Origin: an uncultured Eubacterium sp.
Lineage (GTDB): Bacteria; Bacillota; Clostridia; Lachnospirales; Lachnospiraceae
Direction of reading: 5' to 3'
NCBI GenBank assembly: GCA_910577225.1
Contig: CAJTMV010000020.1
Location: forward strand, 4,061-68,060
Length of the DNA: 64,000 nt
The notes below the pieces were generated by a model. The model worked only from the letters and a program-made list of their open reading frames with translations. It was not told where the DNA came from and did no database searches. The position numbers were made by a program, and so were the translations under genes. This document shows positions 17,565 to 26,496 of the stretch, in pieces. Numbering within the stretch: position 1 is the stretch's first letter; each line of letters opens with the position of its first letter.

Positions 17565-18716
17565 TTATTTTATAATTTCTGTAATTCTTACGCCAAAACT
17601 TTCTTCTATGACTACAACTTCGCCTTTCGCGACATATTTGCCATTTACAAGAATATCGATCGGCTCGCCTGCAATCTTATCCAGCTCAATAATTGTACCT
17701 GGCGCAAAATCGAGAATTTCCTGAATCGACTTTGTCGTTCGTCCCAATTCTACCGTAACCTCAAGCGGGACATCCATAATCAGGTCAATATTTTCCTTTT
17801 GGAAAATCGCCGGATTAAAATCGCCGGAAAAGCTCTGGAACTGTGCCTGCTGTACATTCACCGGCTGCTGCATCATTGGCTGCTGGTACATCGGCTGCAT
17901 CATCGGCTGCTGCATCATTGGCTGCTGCATCATCGGCTGACCCTGCATCGGCTGCTGCATCATTGGCTGCGCCTGCTGAGGCTGTGCCTGCGGAGCCGGA
18001 GCTGCAGACGGAGTCGCTTCTTCCAAATCTTTTGACATATTCGATTTGATGCTCTCGCACATCTCTTTTGCAAATGAAATCGGATATAACTGCATAATCG
18101 TGCTGTCTACAAGATCGCCAATTTCCATCTTAAACGAAATCTTGATAAAATCTCCGGTTAAAAATTCGTCGATTTCTTTTTCATCAAGACTGTCTGTCAG
18201 ATCGATCAGATTCGCTTCAGGCGGACTGATATCGATCGTTTTTTCCAGCATGGAAGACAGCGATGTAGCCGCGGAACCCATCATCTGGTTCATCGCTTCA
18301 CTAATTGCGCTTAAATGAAGCTCTCCCAGCTCGACTTCCGTATTTGTTCCGTCTCCGCCCATCATCAGATCTGTAATGACTTTTACGTCCTGCTCTTTTA
18401 ATACAAGCAGATTACTGCCATCCAGACCTACTGTATAAGCGATGCGGATAAATACGCATGGTCTTTCATACTGACTGACAATATCATCCCATTTCGCCAT
18501 CGATACAACCGGAGTGGATATGTCTACCTTATGGTTTACAAGCGAGAACAATGTTGTTGCCGCCGTACCCATACTGATATTTGCAATTTCACCTATTGTA
18601 TCACATTCATCAGCTGTGATTTGTTCATTACCGGAAGCGGCTGTCTCAGCACCTGCCGCATCTCCACCATTCTGAAGAAGCGCTGTGATCTCTTCCTGTG
18701 ACAATACTCCATCCAT
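17565..18716 (-). CDS. fliY: Flagellar switch/CheY-P phosphatase FliY (FliN-type C-terminus)
   Basis: The 383-residue protein starts with a FliM-like CheY-binding peptide (GVLSQEEITALLQ). It has a CheC-like phosphatase core with two sites (DTIGEIANISMGTAATTL and ISEAMNQMMGSAATSL), a Met/Gln/Pro-rich repeat linker (about 235-290, repeats of MMQQP) and a C-terminal FliN/SpoA domain (DVPLEVTVELGRTTKSIQEI). It belongs to the C-ring and removes phosphate from CheY-P. The repetitive linker is unusually long. Confidence 0.93.
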   Translation of the reverse strand: MDGVLSQEEITALLQNGGDAAGAETAASGNEQITADECDTIGEIANISMGTAATTLFSLVNHKVDISTPVVSMAKWDDIVSQYERPCVFIRIAYTVGLDGSNLLVLKEQDVKVITDLMMGGDGTNTEVELGELHLSAISEAMNQMMGSAATSLSSMLEKTIDISPPEANLIDLTDSLDEKEIDEFLTGDFIKISFKMEIGDLVDSTIMQLYPISFAKEMCESIKSNMSKDLEEATPSAAPAPQAQPQQAQPMMQQPMQGQPMMQQPMMQQPMMQPMYQQPMMQQPVNVQQAQFQSFSGDFNPAIFQKENIDLIMDVPLEVTVELGRTTKSIQEILDFAPGTIIELDKIAGEPIDILVNGKYVAKGEVVVIEESFGVRITEIIK

Positions 18717-18725
18717 AATCTTACT

Positions 18726-19703
18726 CTATTCCTCTCTTATAATTGACGTGACTCTGACTGCATAGTTATCACCTGAGACACCAGGCAGTGCTGTAAACTT
18801 TCTCATGCTTCCGACATAAATACTTAGTTCATCTTCCACTTTTGTATCCAGACGAATAATATCGCCTATATGCAATCCGGCAAAATCGCTGATCGAAAAA
18901 GAACTGTTGCCCAGGACTGCCTTGACAGGTATCGGAGCTTTTTCCAGCAGGTTTTCTACCATATTGCTGTAAGAAATTTCTTCTTTTTCCTGCTGGCTGG
19001 AATACCAGAATTTTGTATTCAGCTTATCCATTACGAGATCCAGCGTTATATAAGGAAGACATACGTTCATCAGTCCTTCCACATCTCCGATTTTAATATT
19101 AATCGTAATGATGGCAATCATCTCGCTTGGCGAAATAATCTGCGCAAACTGAGAGTTCGTTTCGATACGTTCCAGTCGCGGCGTAAGCTCTACGACGTTT
19201 TTCCAAGGCTCCCGCAGCAGATTGACGCAGACAGTCAGCAGTCTTTCTATGATCAGCAATTCTATTTCCGAAAACTCTCTGGCCTTGGCTAAAGGTTCTC
19301 CAAGCCCTCCCAGCATTCGGTCTACCATTGCATATCCGATATTGGTTGCCATTTCCAGCAAAATATTTCCTTTCAAGGGTGAAAAATTGATCACTCCAAG
19401 AAGCATCGGATTCGAAAGCGAATTTGCAAATTCTGAATAGGTAACCGCTTCCGAATTGACTACCTCCACCTGTATATTTTTTCTTAAATATACAGGCAGA
19501 TTCGTAGAAAGCAGACGTCCATAATGTTCAAAAATAATTTCCAGCGTGCGAAGATGCTCTTTTGAAAATTTCGAAGGTCTTGCAAAATCATAATTCTTGA
19601 CTGGTTTATCTTCTACATCTTTCATTTCGTCTACGTCGACTTCGCCGCTGCTAAGCGCCTTGAGCAGATTATCTATCTCGCTCTGAGACAAAACATCAGC
19701 CAT
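18726..19703 (-). CDS. fliM: Flagellar motor switch protein FliM
   Basis: A 325-residue protein with the N-terminal CheY-P-binding peptide ADVLSQSEIDNLLKAL, a CheC-like middle domain and a SpoA-like C-terminal domain. It forms the C-ring with FliG and FliY and receives the CheY-P signal. The start MADVLSQ at 19703 follows GGTGGTGA. It sits 9 bp before fliY. Confidence 0.95.
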   Translation of the reverse strand: MADVLSQSEIDNLLKALSSGEVDVDEMKDVEDKPVKNYDFARPSKFSKEHLRTLEIIFEHYGRLLSTNLPVYLRKNIQVEVVNSEAVTYSEFANSLSNPMLLGVINFSPLKGNILLEMATNIGYAMVDRMLGGLGEPLAKAREFSEIELLIIERLLTVCVNLLREPWKNVVELTPRLERIETNSQFAQIISPSEMIAIITINIKIGDVEGLMNVCLPYITLDLVMDKLNTKFWYSSQQEKEEISYSNMVENLLEKAPIPVKAVLGNSSFSISDFAGLHIGDIIRLDTKVEDELSIYVGSMRKFTALPGVSGDNYAVRVTSIIREE

Positions 19704-19743
19704 GAATCTCACCACCTGTCATTTGTTTTATTCTAACTATAGT

Positions 19744-20268
19744 TTACTGATAATTTGTCTCTGAAAAATTGATTGCGATAATAAAATCAGAATCAAAAAG
19801 CTCCTGCATCTGCTCTAACATATCGCTGCGTATTTCTTCCTGTCCTTCCGGCGTACGGATTTCTTCATATGTATATTTGAGGAACGTATTAATTGCAATT
19901 TCCTGCAGCAACGCTTCTCTTCCCTGAATCTGCGGCTGCTTTTCCGCGTAGTCGGTATCCTCTTTGTTTAATACCGCGGATACTTTCGTAACTACATAAT
20001 GATCTTCGTTATCCGCTCCTCTTTTCAAGGTAAATGTTTGTACGTCCTCTCCCGTTATCAAAACGACATCCGTCTGATCGAGCGGAACCGTATTGGCATT
20101 GTATACCTTACCGCTTTCCAGTTCCAGCTTTATCGCAGTGCACACCTGCGTAATCAGCTCATTCGACTGCTTCGCAGTCGGTACAAGCGTAATCATAATT
20201 ACTGCTGAGAGCACCACATTGACAAACACGAGCGCCATAATCAATACAGACATTAAATTCTTTTTCAT
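19744..20268 (-). CDS. fliL: Flagellar basal body protein FliL
   Basis: A 174-residue protein with an N-terminal membrane anchor (about 4-28) and an extracytoplasmic FliL domain ending in the typical FLKYTYEEIRTPEGQEEIR region. FliL stabilises stators around the rotor. The start MKKNL at 20268 is 7 nt after GGGAG. It follows motB by 21 bp. Confidence 0.9.
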   Translation of the reverse strand: MKKNLMSVLIMALVFVNVVLSAVIMITLVPTAKQSNELITQVCTAIKLELESGKVYNANTVPLDQTDVVLITGEDVQTFTLKRGADNEDHYVVTKVSAVLNKEDTDYAEKQPQIQGREALLQEIAINTFLKYTYEEIRTPEGQEEIRSDMLEQMQELFDSDFIIAINFSETNYQ

Positions 20269-20289
20269 CTGTTCTCCCATCCTTTACCT

Positions 20290-21261
20290 TTATTCAATAT
20301 TATCTGAATTAAATGAATTAAATATTTTGATCTCTACCCTGCGGTTTTGCGCGCGTCCTTCCGGCGTTCCATTATCCGCGATCGGCACATAATCTCCGCG
20401 TCCGGAAGACTTAATATTTGCCGGATTCAGATGTGTGGTTGCACGCAGATAATCTGCCACTGACAATGCACGGTACATGGAAAGGACATTATTATCTGGA
20501 AATCTCGCATTATGAACCGGAACATTATCCGTATGCCCTTCAATCTCAATCATATTGCTCTTAAACTTTTGTAAAATCGTTCCGATCTTATCGATCATCG
20601 GCCGCGCGTCTTCTGCCAGATCAGAGGAACCGGAGGCAAACAAAATTGCGCCGTTTAATGTCATGGCTACATATTGTCCGTTAAAATCCACCTGAACCTT
20701 ATCCTGAATCCCGTATTTTTTCAGCATACGATCTACCTTATCCGCCATCTGTTCCGATTCTTTGATCTCCGCTTCTTCGATCAGATCTTTTGCCTCCTGC
20801 TGCGTCATCTCCGAATCCTGTACGCCGTTTACCCGCTCGGCACTCTGATCGCGTTCCGCTTCCAGTCCTTCCTTTTGTCCCTCAGAGGTGGCAAATCCCT
20901 CTTCCGGATTATGGTTCGCGCCGTCGTCATCTGCAAGTGTATGCAGAATATCCGTTTTTTCCGCATCGGATTTCCCTTCTCCTGAAGACGTCGTTTTCGG
21001 GTTAAAATATACGTCGAATTTCTGCATCTGATTAATGCCTGCGGAAACCATCTTTCCTTCGCCGACCGAAGATCCGCCGCCCTTTAGAATACTATACTGG
21101 CTCTGCAAAGAAGCAATCAGAGCCTCAAACTTATCTTCGTCTACCGAAGACATTGAGAACAAAAGTACGAAGAAACATAACAGCAGGTTCATCAGATCAC
21201 TAAACGTTGCCATCCACGCCGGGGAGCCTTTTGGAGGTTCTTCCTGTTTTTGTTTCGCCAT
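20290..21261 (-). CDS. motB: Flagellar stator protein MotB
   Basis: A 323-residue stator subunit with one membrane segment bearing the proton- or cation-binding Asp22 (ATFSDLMNLLLCFFVLLF), a long Glu/Lys-rich periplasmic linker and an OmpA-like peptidoglycan-binding domain (IEGHTDNVPVHN, GRGDYVPIADNGT, NRRVEIKIF). Start and stop are 2 bp from motA. The ion used cannot be decided from this sequence alone. Confidence 0.95.
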   Translation of the reverse strand: MAKQKQEEPPKGSPAWMATFSDLMNLLLCFFVLLFSMSSVDEDKFEALIASLQSQYSILKGGGSSVGEGKMVSAGINQMQKFDVYFNPKTTSSGEGKSDAEKTDILHTLADDDGANHNPEEGFATSEGQKEGLEAERDQSAERVNGVQDSEMTQQEAKDLIEEAEIKESEQMADKVDRMLKKYGIQDKVQVDFNGQYVAMTLNGAILFASGSSDLAEDARPMIDKIGTILQKFKSNMIEIEGHTDNVPVHNARFPDNNVLSMYRALSVADYLRATTHLNPANIKSSGRGDYVPIADNGTPEGRAQNRRVEIKIFNSFNSDNIE

Positions 21262-21263
21262 TC

Positions 21264-22082
21264 TTATTCACCGCCTCCGCCGCCTGGACCGCCGCTGCTT
21301 AACTCTTCACGCGCGCTCGGAGCCAGGAATGATTTTAATTTTTCTTCGATGACACGCGGATTTTCGCCCGCCTGAATCGATAATAAGCCTTCTACCGTAA
21401 TCTCCTTGACCATCATTTCCAGATCGTTGTTCACCTTCAGCTTGGATGCCGTAGGATCACAGAGCCAGTTTGCGATTACGGAACCATAGAACGTCGTTAA
21501 CAACGCAACCGCCATATTCGGTCCGATGGAAGAAGGATCACTTAAGTCCTTTAACATCTTAATCAGACCAATCAGCGTTCCGATCATACCCCATGCAGGA
21601 CCGAGAGCGCCCCACTTTTCATAAAAAGCGATGACCGTTTTATGTCTCGTCTCAATGCAGGTCAGATCTGTCTCAAGAATCCCTCGTACAAGCTCCGGGT
21701 CTGTACCGTCGACGACAAGCATAATGCCTTTTTTCAAAAATTCGTCTTCCACGCCGTTCGCCGCTTCTTCCAAAGCAAGCAGACCTTCTTTTCTGGCTAT
21801 ATTCGACATACTGATAATATTTCGAATCGCCTCTGCAGCGTCTGCCTTTGGCTGTTTAAACGTCAGCGCAAACGCCTTAAAAGAATTAATGGTATCCGGC
21901 AGCTTGTTACAGCCGATAACGCCGCAAAGAGAACCGCCCAGCGTAATAAGTACTGAAGGGATATCAATAAATGATTCAGTAATGACATTAAATTGGAACG
22001 TCCCGAGATCTGTATTAAACGTCATACCAAAGATCATCATAAGGATACCAATTACCAGTCCTAACAAAGTTGCTATATCCAA
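21264..22082 (-). CDS. motA: Flagellar stator protein MotA
   Basis: The 272-residue protein has four membrane segments and the conserved WGALGPAWGMIGTLIGLIKM stretch with the Pro that couples ion flow to torque. Its C-terminus ends in a run of Gly (GGPGGGGGE), which is unusual but harmless. It pairs with MotB encoded 2 bp downstream. Confidence 0.95.
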   Translation of the reverse strand: MDIATLLGLVIGILMMIFGMTFNTDLGTFQFNVITESFIDIPSVLITLGGSLCGVIGCNKLPDTINSFKAFALTFKQPKADAAEAIRNIISMSNIARKEGLLALEEAANGVEDEFLKKGIMLVVDGTDPELVRGILETDLTCIETRHKTVIAFYEKWGALGPAWGMIGTLIGLIKMLKDLSDPSSIGPNMAVALLTTFYGSVIANWLCDPTASKLKVNNDLEMMVKEITVEGLLSIQAGENPRVIEEKLKSFLAPSAREELSSGGPGGGGGE

Positions 22083-22134
22083 TTTTTTTCACCTACCAAT
22101 TAATTTTTCTCTTGTATAACACTCCTGCGTATGG

Positions 22135-22353
22135 CTAGATTTCTTCTGCCTGATTACGGAATATTAGACAATCATTTAATATTTTTCTTCTATATAATAT
22201 TACTAGATTTTGTATCTCTTGTCTACTTTCTTTTACAATAATTTTTTTTCCGGATAAAAAAGATATCACGGTATCCGGAGTTTCTTCCACAAATTCGATC
22301 TGATCGGCATTAATTAACAGTTTTGTATCGTTAAGTCTTGTTACTTCTATCAT
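22135..22353 (-). CDS. flbD: Flagellar protein FlbD
   Basis: A 72-residue protein of the short FlbD (YlzI) family found between flgE and fliL/motA in Firmicutes. It begins MIEVTRLNDTKLLINADQIE and includes FVEETPDTVISFLSGKKIIV, the family signature. Its function is not established. AAGGAG precedes the start. Upstream is a 285-bp gap full of inverted repeats. Confidence 0.9.
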   Translation of the reverse strand: MIEVTRLNDTKLLINADQIEFVEETPDTVISFLSGKKIIVKESRQEIQNLVILYRRKILNDCLIFRNQAEEI

Positions 22354-22638
22354 AGTGGGTCTCCTTCTGCCGGGGCGCTGTATCCTGCGGATCTCCCGCG
22401 AAGATTTCAGGCCTCTCGGACGCCGCTGTATCCTGCGGAACGGTTTTCTCCGTTATGGCCAGTCAATGATCCGGCTGCGCTGTCTTACCGTACATCCCCT
22501 GGCCGCAGCGGAGAAAATCGTTCTGCAGGATACAGCGGCTGGTTTCTGGCTGAATCCGGACAGATTCAGCTGCCAGCCGTTATTTCGCATTCCTGCTTTT
22601 ATTTTAAAACTGTTACTTTGTATTTCATTTATCAGCGA
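22354..22638. repeat. 285-bp repeat-rich gap between flgE and flbD
   Basis: The gap holds a near-perfect inverted repeat with arms at 22422-22462 and 22499-22538 (core GCCGCTGTATCCTGC), a partial direct copy of the core near 22374-22392 (GCGCTGTATCCTGCGGATC) and a second hairpin at about 22536-22579 (GCTGAATC/GATTCAGC plus GGCTGG/CCAGCC). No ORF is convincing. Arm mismatches pair better as RNA on the plus strand than in the operon sense, which fits a DNA-level repeat element more than a conserved mRNA fold. Confidence 0.7.
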
Positions 22639-24846
22639 TTATCTCTTAAGATTTACCAGCTCTTCCAGTATACCGTCAGATGTGGATATTACTCTGGAAT
22701 TGGCCTGATAACCACGCTGTGTTGTGATCATCTGCGTAAACTCTGTCGCAAGGTCTACGTTGGACATTTCCAGCGTACCGCTGTCAATCGTAGAACCGTC
22801 GGAATCCATTTCCACGCCGATGCCGTCGAACTGACCGGAGTTCATCGTTGTACGATAACAGTTGTCGCCGATACTTTCAAGACCGGATGCATTGGCAAAT
22901 CTGGCTACCGCAATCTGACCAAGCAGCGCAGTATTACCATTGCTGTAAGAACCATAGATCTTACCGCTCTGATCCACCGAAAGACCGATCAGGGAACCGA
23001 CACGCTTGCCTTCGCCTTCTCCTCTGCTGTCGCCGCCTGACATTGCCGCGGTAGAAGAAGCGCCGTTGGAAAGGTTTTTCAGCGTTGAGAAATCGATCTC
23101 AATATCGCTAAACGGATTCGGATTGTCTCCGTTCATCTTGAAATTGGACATCCGCAGAATCTGTGACGTACTGCCCTGCTGTCCGATATAATTCAGACTG
23201 CCGTCCGCCGTTGAAAACTGCATCTTAAAACCGTCTGTGGACGGAGTAACGATTTCGTAATGGCCGTCTTCCTGATAGTAACGAAATTCTGCGTCTACCG
23301 GCAGCTTTTCTGTAAAAATTCCCTGTGCGTTAATTTTCTCGGCATCTACAAGCAAATAACCGGCTCCGAGATAATCGTCCAGCGTATAAAGCTGCGCTGT
23401 CGTCTCGGATAAATTATCCCAGTTTGTACCCGTATTCGCCGGATCCAGTGTCAGCTTAAACGTCGGCGTACTTGTATTTTCTCCTGTAATCGTTACAATC
23501 ACACTAAGATTTCCAGGCACAGATGCATTCTGTCCCAACACATCCGTAAATGTCTCGCCCAGCTGTTTTAACTGATCTGCATCCAGCTTGTAATAAGTCT
23601 CGCCTGTCTGAGGCGTGCCGCCAGGAGGCGTTGTCTCTACCAGCTTGTTGCCGTCCATCCATTCTTTCAGCTTATCGTTAACCGTTACAACCTTGATCGG
23701 CGTATCATTGCCGGTCATCGTGGTTCCCTGCGGCGGCGTAAACCAGCCCGCCAGTCCCAGGCTGTCTGCGGTTACTTCCTGACCAGACTTGTCAAAAATC
23801 TTATACGTATAGGTCGGAGTAGCCGGAGCAACCGCTTCAGGATTTGTGACCGTATACTCGATTTTATAGCCGTCCGGCAGTTCGTACTTTGTACCGGTTG
23901 CCGGATCTGTATAGGACAGATACTGGTTGATCGTTTCACTCGGAAAATGATAAACTAACTGCGGATCGGTACCGCCCGTCGGTATCATCGGCATGGCTGC
24001 CAGTCGTTTTAACGCGCCTGCCATACCGCTTGCCATAATAAAATCATCGGTAATATGCACATTGCTGCCCTGACCGCTTGCCGTTCCGAACAAATCGCTC
24101 AGCTTTGTACCTGAACTTGAAATAATCGACTTTCCATTGGCATCCTGAATATCTTTGAGGTTAACGGTATACTCGCCCTTATCCCCTGTTTTCTGTGCCG
24201 CAAATCTGGCTGTATACGCATAGCCAAGATTATCGTAAATGATCAGATTCATGGAATACCCTTCATCCGAATTAACATTTGCGCTGTTGTCATCCAGAAT
24301 ACCAGAACAAACGCCGCGGGTTGTATACTCCGGATCAGATGTCTGATTGTCGTTAGACATAATCTTTAACGGAGTTACCGTATCTTTACGAATGTTTCCG
24401 TTTGCGTCCACCTGCCAGCCCATTACCATATAACCGGTGGATTCCATACAAAGGTTTCCAGCGCCGTCTACATAAAAAGCGCCGGCTCTTGTAAATACAT
24501 TTTCTGTTCCTGTGTTGACAACGTAAAAACTCGTGGAATTTTTATCTGACAATTTCAGGTCAAAGGCTTTTCCCGTAGACTCAGATGCGCCGCCGGTATC
24601 GATATCGATCGCGGTCGATGCAAAGGTTGTACCAAGACCGATCTGTTTTGCGTTAACGCCGCCCTTGCCTGTTTCCGCATTTGCGCCGGATGCAAAGGAT
24701 GTCGTCTGATACATCATCGTACTAAATGTAGTACGTGAAGATTTAAATCCTACCGTGTTTACGTTTGCAATATTGTTACCAATTACGTCCATTTTCGTCT
24801 GGTGGGTCTTAAGACCTGCTACCGACGAATACAATGCTCTCATCAT
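22639..24846 (-). CDS. flgE: Flagellar hook protein FlgE (long form)
   Basis: The 735-residue hook subunit has the N-terminal rod/hook signature (MMRALYSSVAGLKTHQTKMD then IGNNIANVNTVGFKSSRTTF) and the C-terminal FlgE motif (NVDLATEFTQMITTQRGYQANSRVIST). Bacillus FlgE is about 264 residues, so the central surface-exposed region (about 150-560) is strongly expanded. It includes Thr/Pro-rich stretches that should face outward on the hook. FlgD and FliK, the hook cap and ruler, are encoded just upstream. Confidence 0.94.
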   Translation of the reverse strand: MMRALYSSVAGLKTHQTKMDVIGNNIANVNTVGFKSSRTTFSTMMYQTTSFASGANAETGKGGVNAKQIGLGTTFASTAIDIDTGGASESTGKAFDLKLSDKNSTSFYVVNTGTENVFTRAGAFYVDGAGNLCMESTGYMVMGWQVDANGNIRKDTVTPLKIMSNDNQTSDPEYTTRGVCSGILDDNSANVNSDEGYSMNLIIYDNLGYAYTARFAAQKTGDKGEYTVNLKDIQDANGKSIISSSGTKLSDLFGTASGQGSNVHITDDFIMASGMAGALKRLAAMPMIPTGGTDPQLVYHFPSETINQYLSYTDPATGTKYELPDGYKIEYTVTNPEAVAPATPTYTYKIFDKSGQEVTADSLGLAGWFTPPQGTTMTGNDTPIKVVTVNDKLKEWMDGNKLVETTPPGGTPQTGETYYKLDADQLKQLGETFTDVLGQNASVPGNLSVIVTITGENTSTPTFKLTLDPANTGTNWDNLSETTAQLYTLDDYLGAGYLLVDAEKINAQGIFTEKLPVDAEFRYYQEDGHYEIVTPSTDGFKMQFSTADGSLNYIGQQGSTSQILRMSNFKMNGDNPNPFSDIEIDFSTLKNLSNGASSTAAMSGGDSRGEGEGKRVGSLIGLSVDQSGKIYGSYSNGNTALLGQIAVARFANASGLESIGDNCYRTTMNSGQFDGIGVEMDSDGSTIDSGTLEMSNVDLATEFTQMITTQRGYQANSRVISTSDGILEELVNLKR

Positions 24847-24890
24847 AGTAAAATGACCTCCTGTATTTAAATGCTTTCCGAGGCGCCGTG

Positions 24891-24920
24891 CGGTTTCCTC
24901 AGTCAGTCAGAAACCGCAGC
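24891..24920 (-). repeat. Hairpin upstream of flgE
   Basis: An inverted repeat TGCGGTTT/AAACCGCA with a 14-nt loop lies in the 91-bp gap between the operon protein gene and flgE. There is no T-run. It could stabilise the flgE transcript, which must be abundant, but I cannot show that. Confidence 0.45.
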
Positions 24921-24937
24921 CTCCTGATAGGTCCGGC

Positions 24938-25351
24938 CTATATAATCACAGCGCCGTCAATATTTGTAAAGATATTTTCATCTGTTTCACTTTTGTCCAT
25001 TGCGGTAACGACCGTTTTATTTGGTATATTTACGATAAACGCCAGCGAATCGACAATCACAAGTGAATCGTGAATTCCTTTCTCTCCTGCTTTTCTGACA
25101 CCGGATTCCAGACGTTCATTCTGTTCTCTGGAAAGACTGATGTTACGGTTTTCCAATCGCATGCAGGCGTGTTTGGAAAATTTTAAAGGACTGATACCAG
25201 CAGCCTCTTCCTGTGTCTGCCGGGACGTCTTTCTTAGTACTTCCTCAAAAGATACCTGCGAGCCTGCATCCGCCGCGACATCATTTTTCTGCGTCAGATA
25301 CTGATCCGTCATCTGTTGTATGGAAGTGAACTGTTTTTCGATTCCTTTCAT
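24938..25351 (-). CDS. Flagellar operon protein (TIGR02530 type)
   Basis: A 137-residue protein of the family found between flgD and flgE in Firmicutes. The hallmark is the segment KFSKHACMRLENRNISLSRE followed by RLESGVRKAGEKGIHDSLVI and a closing IVNIPNKTVVTAMD. Its role is not known; the position suggests hook assembly. I chose MKGIEKQ at 25351, preceded by GGAG; a longer reading frame upstream lacks a good start signal. Confidence 0.85.
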   Translation of the reverse strand: MKGIEKQFTSIQQMTDQYLTQKNDVAADAGSQVSFEEVLRKTSRQTQEEAAGISPLKFSKHACMRLENRNISLSREQNERLESGVRKAGEKGIHDSLVIVDSLAFIVNIPNKTVVTAMDKSETDENIFTNIDGAVII

Positions 25352-25425
25352 AATTTCAACTCCATCCTGTTGCCTGATACACAAAGCCTCCCTGCGATGC
25401 CTATCCTGCAAAGATTACGGCTTAT

Positions 25426-26445
25426 TTAACTGTTTGCTGTGCCTTCTGTACTTTCTGAACTGTCTTCGCCTTCTTCACTGCCCGCGTCATCCGGATTTTC
25501 TGTTTCCGGCTTGTTCTGCGCCTTTAACTCTTCCAAAATCTTTTGCAGCAATGCGGCTACGTCATTTTCTGCATCGTCTCCGCTTCCTTCTGTCGTAAGA
25601 CCCGCTTTTTTAGATGCCGTCTCGAGCGCCTGTTTGACGTTCTCGTACTGTTTGATCGTCTGTTCCGCTACTTTTTTACGCTGCGACTCTGTCAGTCCTT
25701 CGTAGAGCTTTGCGGTATCTGCAAACTGCGCATTGTATGTAATCAATGTCTCTGTATCTGCAGACTCGATCTCACCTACGGACGGGAGCTGACCTACGGA
25801 TCCGGTAAATTCGGTTGCTTTGAGCGCATCCATCTTGGTTTCCAGCGCACGCAGCTTATCCAGATCTGCCTTTTCCACAAATTTTTTCTGCGTCTCTGTC
25901 AGCTTTTCGTATTCTTCACGCGCTGATTTTACGAGTCCCGCGTCCGATACCGTCAGATTATTTTCGGACGGAAGAAGCTGTATCAGCTTATGCAGATCGT
26001 TGGCCAGTATCGCGCCTTCGTAATATTCCTGATCCGATACCGTATCCAGCTGATCCAGATCGTACAGCTTATCGTTTACGGACAGCTTGGTCTTACCATC
26101 CTGCTTGGTAATAAAATCCACTTTACCTCTTACAAATCCATTATCTCCATCGTTGATAAATACATATTTGCCTACCAGATCATTTGCCGACTGTTTGTCA
26201 AATGCCTGCTGCATATTATTTAACGATTCAACCATTGAGAAGGTTGCCATCTGCGCTACCCACTCGGTATTGCTCGTCGGCTCCAGAGGATCCTGATACT
26301 GCATCTGCGCTACCAAAAGCTGTAAAAACTGATCCTGGCCCATCGTATTGTCTACATTTTTTTTCTTACCGCCTTTACCGGTGGACGAAGATTCAGACGT
26401 GTCTTCTACAAATTTTCCATCTTTAACTTCCTGTATAAGCGCCAT
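25426..26445 (-). CDS. flgD: Hook cap protein FlgD with a C-terminal extension
   Basis: The N-terminal part (about 30-95) is a clear FlgD domain (QDQFLQLLVAQMQYQDPLEP, ATFSMVESLNNMQ) followed by the FlgD beta region to about 160. The remaining half (about 165-300) is not FlgD-like. It has helical repeats of the type LTETQKKFVEKADLDKL and LTESQRKKVAEQTIKQY, like small modules seen in clostridial cell-surface proteins, and a Glu/Asp/Ser-rich tail. FlgD scaffolds hook polymerisation. Total length is 339 residues, about twice that of the Bacillus protein. Confidence 0.9.
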   Translation of the reverse strand: MALIQEVKDGKFVEDTSESSSTGKGGKKKNVDNTMGQDQFLQLLVAQMQYQDPLEPTSNTEWVAQMATFSMVESLNNMQQAFDKQSANDLVGKYVFINDGDNGFVRGKVDFITKQDGKTKLSVNDKLYDLDQLDTVSDQEYYEGAILANDLHKLIQLLPSENNLTVSDAGLVKSAREEYEKLTETQKKFVEKADLDKLRALETKMDALKATEFTGSVGQLPSVGEIESADTETLITYNAQFADTAKLYEGLTESQRKKVAEQTIKQYENVKQALETASKKAGLTTEGSGDDAENDVAALLQKILEELKAQNKPETENPDDAGSEEGEDSSESTEGTANS

Positions 26446-26496
26446 AGAGATTCTCCTTTCCTTTTTCCTGTCAGCGGGATAAAAATCGCCGCCCGT

